DNA of 64,000 nt from Paenibacillus taiwanensis DSM 18679 (GTDB lineage Bacteria; Bacillota; Bacilli; Paenibacillales; Paenibacillaceae): contig NZ_KE384306.1 in the NCBI RefSeq assembly GCF_000425125.1, positions 211,705 to 275,704 of the forward strand, written 5' to 3'. The notes under the pieces were generated by a model that ran no database searches, had not been told where the DNA came from, and saw only the letters and a program-made list of their open reading frames with translations. The position numbers and the translations under genes are program-made. This document shows, piece by piece, positions 63,819 to 64,000 of this stretch (position 1 is its first letter; the number at the start of each line of letters is the position of its first letter).

Positions 63819-64000
63819 ATGTTTCATCATATAACAGTATTACGGGAACAATCAGTTGACGGTTTGGCCGTTCGTCCTGATGGCATATATGTGGATTGCA
63901 CGCTTGGTGGTGCAGGGCATAGCGAATTGATCGCGTCCAAGCTGTCACCAGAAGGAAGATTGATTGCCCTTGATCAAGATGATTGGGCTCATGATAATGC
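63819..64000 (+). CDS. rsmH: 16S rRNA (cytosine(1402)-N4)-methyltransferase, 5' part
   Basis: Cut by the right window edge after 60 codons. The N-terminus [20 protein letters not shown], then [12 protein letters not shown] (SAM motif) and [10 protein letters not shown] identify RsmH (MraW). It methylates C1402 of 16S rRNA. ATG at 63819 is chosen because GCAGGAGGA is about 8 bp before it; ATG at 63813 is only 1-2 bp from that site. Confidence 0.95.
   Translation, partial: MFHHITVLREQSVDGLAVRPDGIYVDCTLGGAGHSELIASKLSPEGRLIALDQDDWAHDN

Overview
The window is a dense, mostly housekeeping stretch of a spore-forming Gram-positive genome. Gene content and order point to Paenibacillus or a close relative (Paenibacillaceae): rpsU-yqeY-nfeD-floA-yqfC-yqfD-phoH-pgpH-ybeY-dgkA-cdd-era-yqzL-recO-glyQS-yaiI-dnaG-rpoD-trmK-nif3 follows the Bacillus order, as do typA-ylaH...ylaJ-ylaK and rsfA/ylbO-panE-bshC-mraZ-rsmH. 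Sporulation genes (yqfC, yqfD, YhcN/YlaJ lipoprotein, RsfA-like regulator, a coat-like protein), bacillithiol synthesis and strong Shine-Dalgarno sites agree. The genus is inferred from synteny, not proven. No rRNA, tRNA, insertion sequence, prophage or CRISPR array was seen.

Layout. 1-11661: double-strand-break repair (addB, entering from the left, addA, sbcD, sbcC; all overlapping or closely spaced). 11662-14400: an accessory pocket with a candidate FNR-activated small RNA, a coat-like protein, a membrane protein behind a perfect cre box and a MoaD-MoaE fusion on the minus strand. 14500-27550: translation, membrane, sporulation and RNA-maturation genes from hit and rpsU to recO. 27550-36933: a glycine T-box controlling glyQS, then the primase/sigma-A macromolecular synthesis genes, trmK and a Nif3-like gene. 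36940-37480: RNase P RNA, which reads as type A. 37561-41107: a subtilisin-like protease (minus) and three small genes. 41108-44749: an unusual terminated leader, then nifZ-thiI for tRNA 4-thiouridine and a TerC-family membrane gene with a sequestered ribosome binding site. 44972-53531: typA and the yla cluster, a lone solute-binding protein. 53584-58690: a secreted coiled-coil protein, a MidA-type methyltransferase, DUF2626, an RsfA-like regulator, panE and DUF3397. 58817-64000: bshC, ahcY, a DUF4349 lipoprotein, and the start of the division/wall cluster (mraZ with its operator repeats, rsmH cut by the window end).

How the parts work together: AddAB and SbcCD process broken ends; YbeY, Era, RNase P and RsmH act in RNA and ribosome maturation; DnaG, SigA and GlyRS supply replication, transcription and translation; NifZ hands sulfur to ThiI; PgpH degrades c-di-AMP; BshC makes bacillithiol and AhcY recycles the methyl-cycle product S-adenosylhomocysteine.

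The most interesting signal is at 11760-11942. A perfect TGTGA-N6-TCACA site is centred at -41.5 from an extended -10 promoter. The promoter drives an intergenic RNA of about 134 nt, closed by a 9-bp stem around three hairpins and ended by a T run. This is the layout of a class II FNR/CRP-activated small RNA. Others are the terminated GATC-rich leader before nifZ-thiI, the type A-like RNase P RNA, and the hairpin covering the terC ribosome binding site.
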